NCBI GenBank assembly: GCA_900184925.1
Contig: FXYJ02000007.1
Coordinates: forward strand, 122,733 to 186,732
From: Ruminococcaceae bacterium HV4-5-B5C
Lineage (GTDB): Bacteria; Bacillota; Clostridia; Oscillospirales; Acutalibacteraceae
DNA length: 64,000 bases
Reading direction: 5' to 3'
Part shown: piece by piece, positions 62,101 through 64,000 of the stretch
How positions within the stretch are numbered: position 1 is the first letter of the stretch
How the letters are laid out: each line of letters opens with the position of its first letter
Notes under the pieces: model-generated
Seen by the model: the letters and a program-made list of their open reading frames with translations, nothing else
Told to the model about the DNA's origin: nothing
Databases searched by the model: none
Made by a program: the position numbers and the translations under genes

Positions 62101-62192
62101 GGCGTGCTGCTTACTCCGGTGCAAAAAATGCAGCTCACCGTTACTAAAACAGCTAAAGCGAAAGAAACAGCCCGTCTTTCCCCAATTTTCAT
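59112..62192 (-). CDS. Giant secreted fibro-slime domain protein
   Basis: A 1026-residue surface protein. Signal peptide 1-30, then the fibro-slime domain with its PA14-like signature at about 275-395 (FSFSGDDDVWIFVDGKLIL, GGIHQQVMGSIDFTQG, NFRMRCNL). The remainder is a chain of SpaA/Cna-B-like and other beta domains (YTVTEETGGTTAAWRYG near the end). No sortase motif or transmembrane tail, so it is probably released or held by fibre contacts. First gene of the operon; AAAGGAG lies 13 bases before the ATG. Likely matrix adhesin or fibre scaffold. Confidence 0.88.
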   Translation of the reverse strand: MKIGERRAVSFALAVLVTVSCIFCTGVSSTPSKDAASATDDDSCIYVPTNLYKYDATGSYYNQNENCNSPQNVIINKMTQSAAQAAQSKAGSTKIWALSFDKAYTTAGRNYGGDFNQYHTPGQKAVFTGLVQNTLNGNGNLVWASGSENGQPYQYTAAQLFRTGSETTPAYRSDFNVDFPLQKEKDSKNNYTGYFSFDSAKQRAILNQRTGKIDIKKQNIPSSSAQYSPFYSSDDVSTTALANNANQLVSFGMDMHIKFTVPDNGQIYNSSTGHYEDMKFSFSGDDDVWIFVDGKLILDMGGIHQQVMGSIDFTQGTYSVWDYSSTNSDGSEKIPDIWEEPSGSAHYYQRNISDSSIKFDTKSSTPHTLTLYYLERGAGMSNFRMRCNLHQSNSFEVGKQLVGKTAAGDSGNYTFQVSSSADGSTFLPVKNQPCEIYNISGGTFVKPGTTNDQGEVTLESGQKAVFRYRVSGNSPDASSFAGQKIRFTELNEEEYDTSYQLTDGTSGSGKTATVTAPPDTDSGQTASAAFTNKLSVGITSPQKAAVQTDSAKRTYDITLKTSTADNSTAAVFTPVLASLVTEDGEYYLSNDKSQKISWKNGQWFDSSGKKLSPQPTTVYHLDADAQTTEPITNATVMDTIDPRFEVVDDLGNPLPKGSAIVTNKDGTKATLYIPQDDPAYVIWTGQTIPVDKTGNTPTWVQKIHVRAKSEFIGGNDIPTNVPEGSYVSFTKKSGEEVKKSLEKPTVNVPIRFFIGNDARTIFLGELAPTVTLEPYTKKDDGTAVTGDGMFCGKDSTGTFRYQWNVKGGSELSGANDKKFPTNQKPSDTTTYALTATFTPSGTGTASNSAGGGAPAVATPVEGDYTVNVVKGELDLTKLMNAQYPFYDPNDKIPVNPQQSFIFKITRSDTLGGKSAETFYEVITPGASGTSFSGSKIITGLQKGYYTVTEETGGTTAAWRYGTADVEDSDDTNIDGVVYIGRETSPGNYFGSVGSRGDSSAWVKFTNTLTNFHWAGDVTVAVNTVSP

Positions 62193-62271
62193 AGCAGATC
62201 ACAGCTCCTTTGTTTCAGACTGTTTCCAACCGTATATGCCCGCTGCTTTGCTTTATTATTGTCGTGATTGC

Positions 62272-62304
62272 ATTATACCGGTACTCAGTCACAGAAAAGT
62301 CACA
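62272..62304 (-). promoter_or_regulatory. Fibre-operon promoter with SARP-style 11-bp direct repeats
   Basis: Minus strand: TATAAT (62277-62272) is preceded by two copies of TGTGACT (62293-62287 and 62304-62298) whose starts are exactly 11 bases apart, the nearer one ending 9 bases before the -10. No SigA -35 exists at the right distance. SARP activators bind 11-bp-spaced heptamers about 8 bases from the -10, so this is a likely target of the BTAD regulator at 54186-55400. Confidence 0.65.
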
Positions 62305-62382
62305 ATTTACCATTGTTTTCCAGTCGCTTTTTGACATGCATCTTTGTTCCCCTGTTCCCGGCTGTCAAACAAGAAATCGCCG

Positions 62383-62397
62383 GTTCATTATATGAAC
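62383..62397. promoter_or_regulatory. Perfect palindrome upstream of the fibre operon
   Basis: GTTCAT-TAT-ATGAAC is a 15-base inverted repeat about 90 bases upstream of the repeats. Possible operator for a second regulator; no other support. Confidence 0.35.
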
Positions 62398-62489
62398 GCG
62401 AAATCCCAGTATGACAGTTTCAAGGCAAAAAAATAAAATCTCTCTATCCTGCAAACGGCGTCGCTCTTCCCCCCTTCCAACAGCAAAAA

Positions 62490-62520
62490 CGGCCTGCTAC
62501 CCTTTTGGAGTAGCAGGCCG
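62490..62520 (-). terminator. Terminator belonging to a decayed minus-strand gene
   Basis: CGGCCTGCTAC (62490-62500) pairs with GTAGCAGGCCG (62510-62520); on the minus strand it is followed by TTTTTGCTG. It points away from the HAD pseudogene at 62575-62790 and is presumably its terminator. Confidence 0.75.
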
Positions 62521-62574
62521 CTTTGGAATCAATACGCTCTTTGCTTCATATCACACTCATGTTCCCGTCAACGC

Positions 62575-62790
62575 TCAGGAAAGCGCACCTACGATTTTCG
62601 CAACTTCCAAAATGTCTTCCACTTTGTAATCCGCAAGTTAAGAATTTCTTGCGTCGCTGACGGCAACCGCCGTCATATTTCCCGCCTTGGCCACTTCAAT
62701 TCCCGCGACGGCGTCTTCCGCCACAATACAAACCCGCAACCCAGTTGGGGAAAAGGTTCGTAAGTTTACCGCCCAGGCGATGTCCATCAT
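62575..62790 (-). pseudogene. Remnant of a HAD / beta-phosphoglucomutase-like gene
   Basis: The minus strand encodes VCIVAEDAVAGIEVAKAGNM then TAVAVSDARNS, a TAA at 62638-62640, and LADYKVEDILEVAKIVGALS before a final stop at 62575. The first part is the motif III region of beta-phosphoglucomutase-type HAD hydrolases (VVFEDAxAGIxAAKAAGM). The catalytic N-terminus is absent and the in-frame stop breaks the rest. No start site. A local deletion relic, with its terminator still downstream. Confidence 0.7.
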
Positions 62791-62845
62791 TCAGAATATG
62801 AAAAATGGCATTTTCCCTTGACAGCTGGAAAGAAAAGGTGTACCA

Positions 62846-62874
62846 TTGCTTCAACTAATACATATATATATACT
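62846..62874 (+). promoter_or_regulatory. Promoter(s) of the cysteine leader
   Basis: TTGCTT (62846-62851), 17 bases, TATACT (62869-62874) would start transcription near 62881, just before the leader ribosome binding site. An alternative is TTGACA (62818-62823), 17 bases, TACCAT (62841-62846). Confidence 0.5.
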
Positions 62875-62903
62875 ATATTAACTTAAAAAAGGAGAAAGGT
62901 CTT

Positions 62904-63011
62904 ATGTCAGGTCGCTTTTCTGTGCAGAAAATTGCCGCGGCTGCATGTTGTTGCTGTCCGCTTAGCTTTGCTGTGTGGAAAAGGCTGATTTGCTGTCATA
63001 ACCTTTCTTAG
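62904..63011 (+). CDS. Cysteine-rich leader peptide of an attenuator
   Basis: A 35-codon frame with AGGAGAAAGG 4-5 bases before the ATG. It encodes four consecutive cysteines at positions 15-18 (AAAACCCCPLS, codons 62946-62957) and two more at 30-31 (codons 62991-62996). It ends 20 bases before a perfect terminator, and the next gene is a transsulfuration enzyme. By analogy with amino-acid leader peptides, ribosome stalling at Cys codons when Cys-tRNA is low would relieve termination. Cysteine-rich leaders are described for sulfur genes in Actinobacteria; I know of none in Clostridia, which may reflect my limits. Confidence 0.65.
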   Translation: MSGRFSVQKIAAAACCCCPLSFAVWKRLICCHNLS

Positions 63012-63038
63012 ACGAAATTGCAGCGTTAAAGATAAGGT
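63001..63038 (+). promoter_or_regulatory. Candidate antiterminator hairpin
   Basis: ACCTT (63001-63005) and CTT (63007-63009) can pair with AAGGT (63034-63038) and AAG (63029-63031), with a small internal loop. This would sequester the base of the terminator's 5' arm. The left arm overlaps the last codons of the leader, so a ribosome reaching the stop codon would mask it. Confidence 0.45.
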
Positions 63039-63069
63039 CGGGCGGTGAATTGCCGCCCGACCTTTTTTT
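63034..63069 (+). terminator. Intrinsic terminator between leader and transsulfuration gene
   Basis: AAGGTCGGGCGG (63034-63045) pairs perfectly with CCGCCCGACCTT (63053-63064) around a 7-base loop, then runs into seven T (63063-63069). It lies 56 bases upstream of the next ATG, so it acts as an attenuator rather than an end-of-operon signal. Confidence 0.9.
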
Positions 63070-63076
63070 GATATAG

Positions 63077-64000
<924 letters not shown>

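Overview
The window looks like a chromosomal segment of a spore-forming, mesophilic member of the Clostridia (Firmicutes), probably near the Oscillospiraceae/Ruminococcaceae. The evidence is moderately GC-rich coding sequence, strong AGGAGG-type ribosome binding sites, several TTG/GTG starts, Gram-positive capsule regulators (CpsB/C/D and LCP), a SleL/YaaH-like spore-cortex hydrolase, a YesN/YesM-type two-component system, SipW/TasA-like fibre proteins and ferredoxin-rich metabolism. No rRNA, tRNA, CRISPR array, phage or intact insertion sequence was seen.

Layout. 1-6.7 kb (minus): the promoter-proximal part of an exopolysaccharide operon (CpsC-CpsD-CpsB-LCP-sugar transferase-three glycosyltransferases, the last cut by the window edge), preceded by a promoter and a structured, terminator-containing leader. 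7-14 kb: FAD/Rieske oxidoreductase, DUF2935 protein, DUF998 membrane protein and a divergent ligD/ku end-joining pair. 14-21 kb: GNAT, NUDIX, YyaL-like thioredoxin-domain protein, stand-alone condensation-type acyltransferase, LysM-GH18 cortex hydrolase, DUF3795 protein. 21-28.5 kb: a chemoreceptor, then a metal-efflux block: a NiCo-type riboswitch with a clear terminator switch ahead of a P2-type ATPase, followed by FetA/FetB-like metal export. 28.6-34 kb: tocopherol-cyclase-family protein, small housekeeping genes, and a Crp/Fnr regulator divergent from a ferredoxin-cupin-ferredoxin operon with a palindrome between them.

34-44.3 kb: an arabinose-type utilisation locus. A YesM/YesN two-component pair diverges from a GH51 arabinofuranosidase followed by an ABC importer (ATPase, permease, lipoprotein, second permease). 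The shared intergenic region holds five copies of an AT-rich 11-mer in 21-bp register, the last overlapping the -35 of the GH51 promoter. 44.4-48.7 kb: an orphan acyl-CoA ligase/KAS II pair behind a consensus promoter, a methyltransferase, and a GH25 lysozyme remnant.

48.8-62.2 kb (minus) is a surface-structure island of two adjacent operons. The distal one (fibro-slime protein, SipW-like peptidase, three SipW-type fibre proteins, one sortase-type protein) probably builds a TasA-like matrix. The proximal one begins with a BTAD (SARP-type) regulator with a degenerate GGDEF-like tail and continues with a transglutaminase-like protein, PilC, pilin-like proteins and PilT. The fibre-operon promoter carries two heptamer repeats exactly 11 bp apart just upstream of its -10, the arrangement used by SARP activators, so I infer that the BTAD protein links both operons. 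At the right edge, a transsulfuration-enzyme gene is preceded by a cysteine-rich leader peptide, a possible antiterminator and a perfect intrinsic terminator: an apparent cysteine attenuator.
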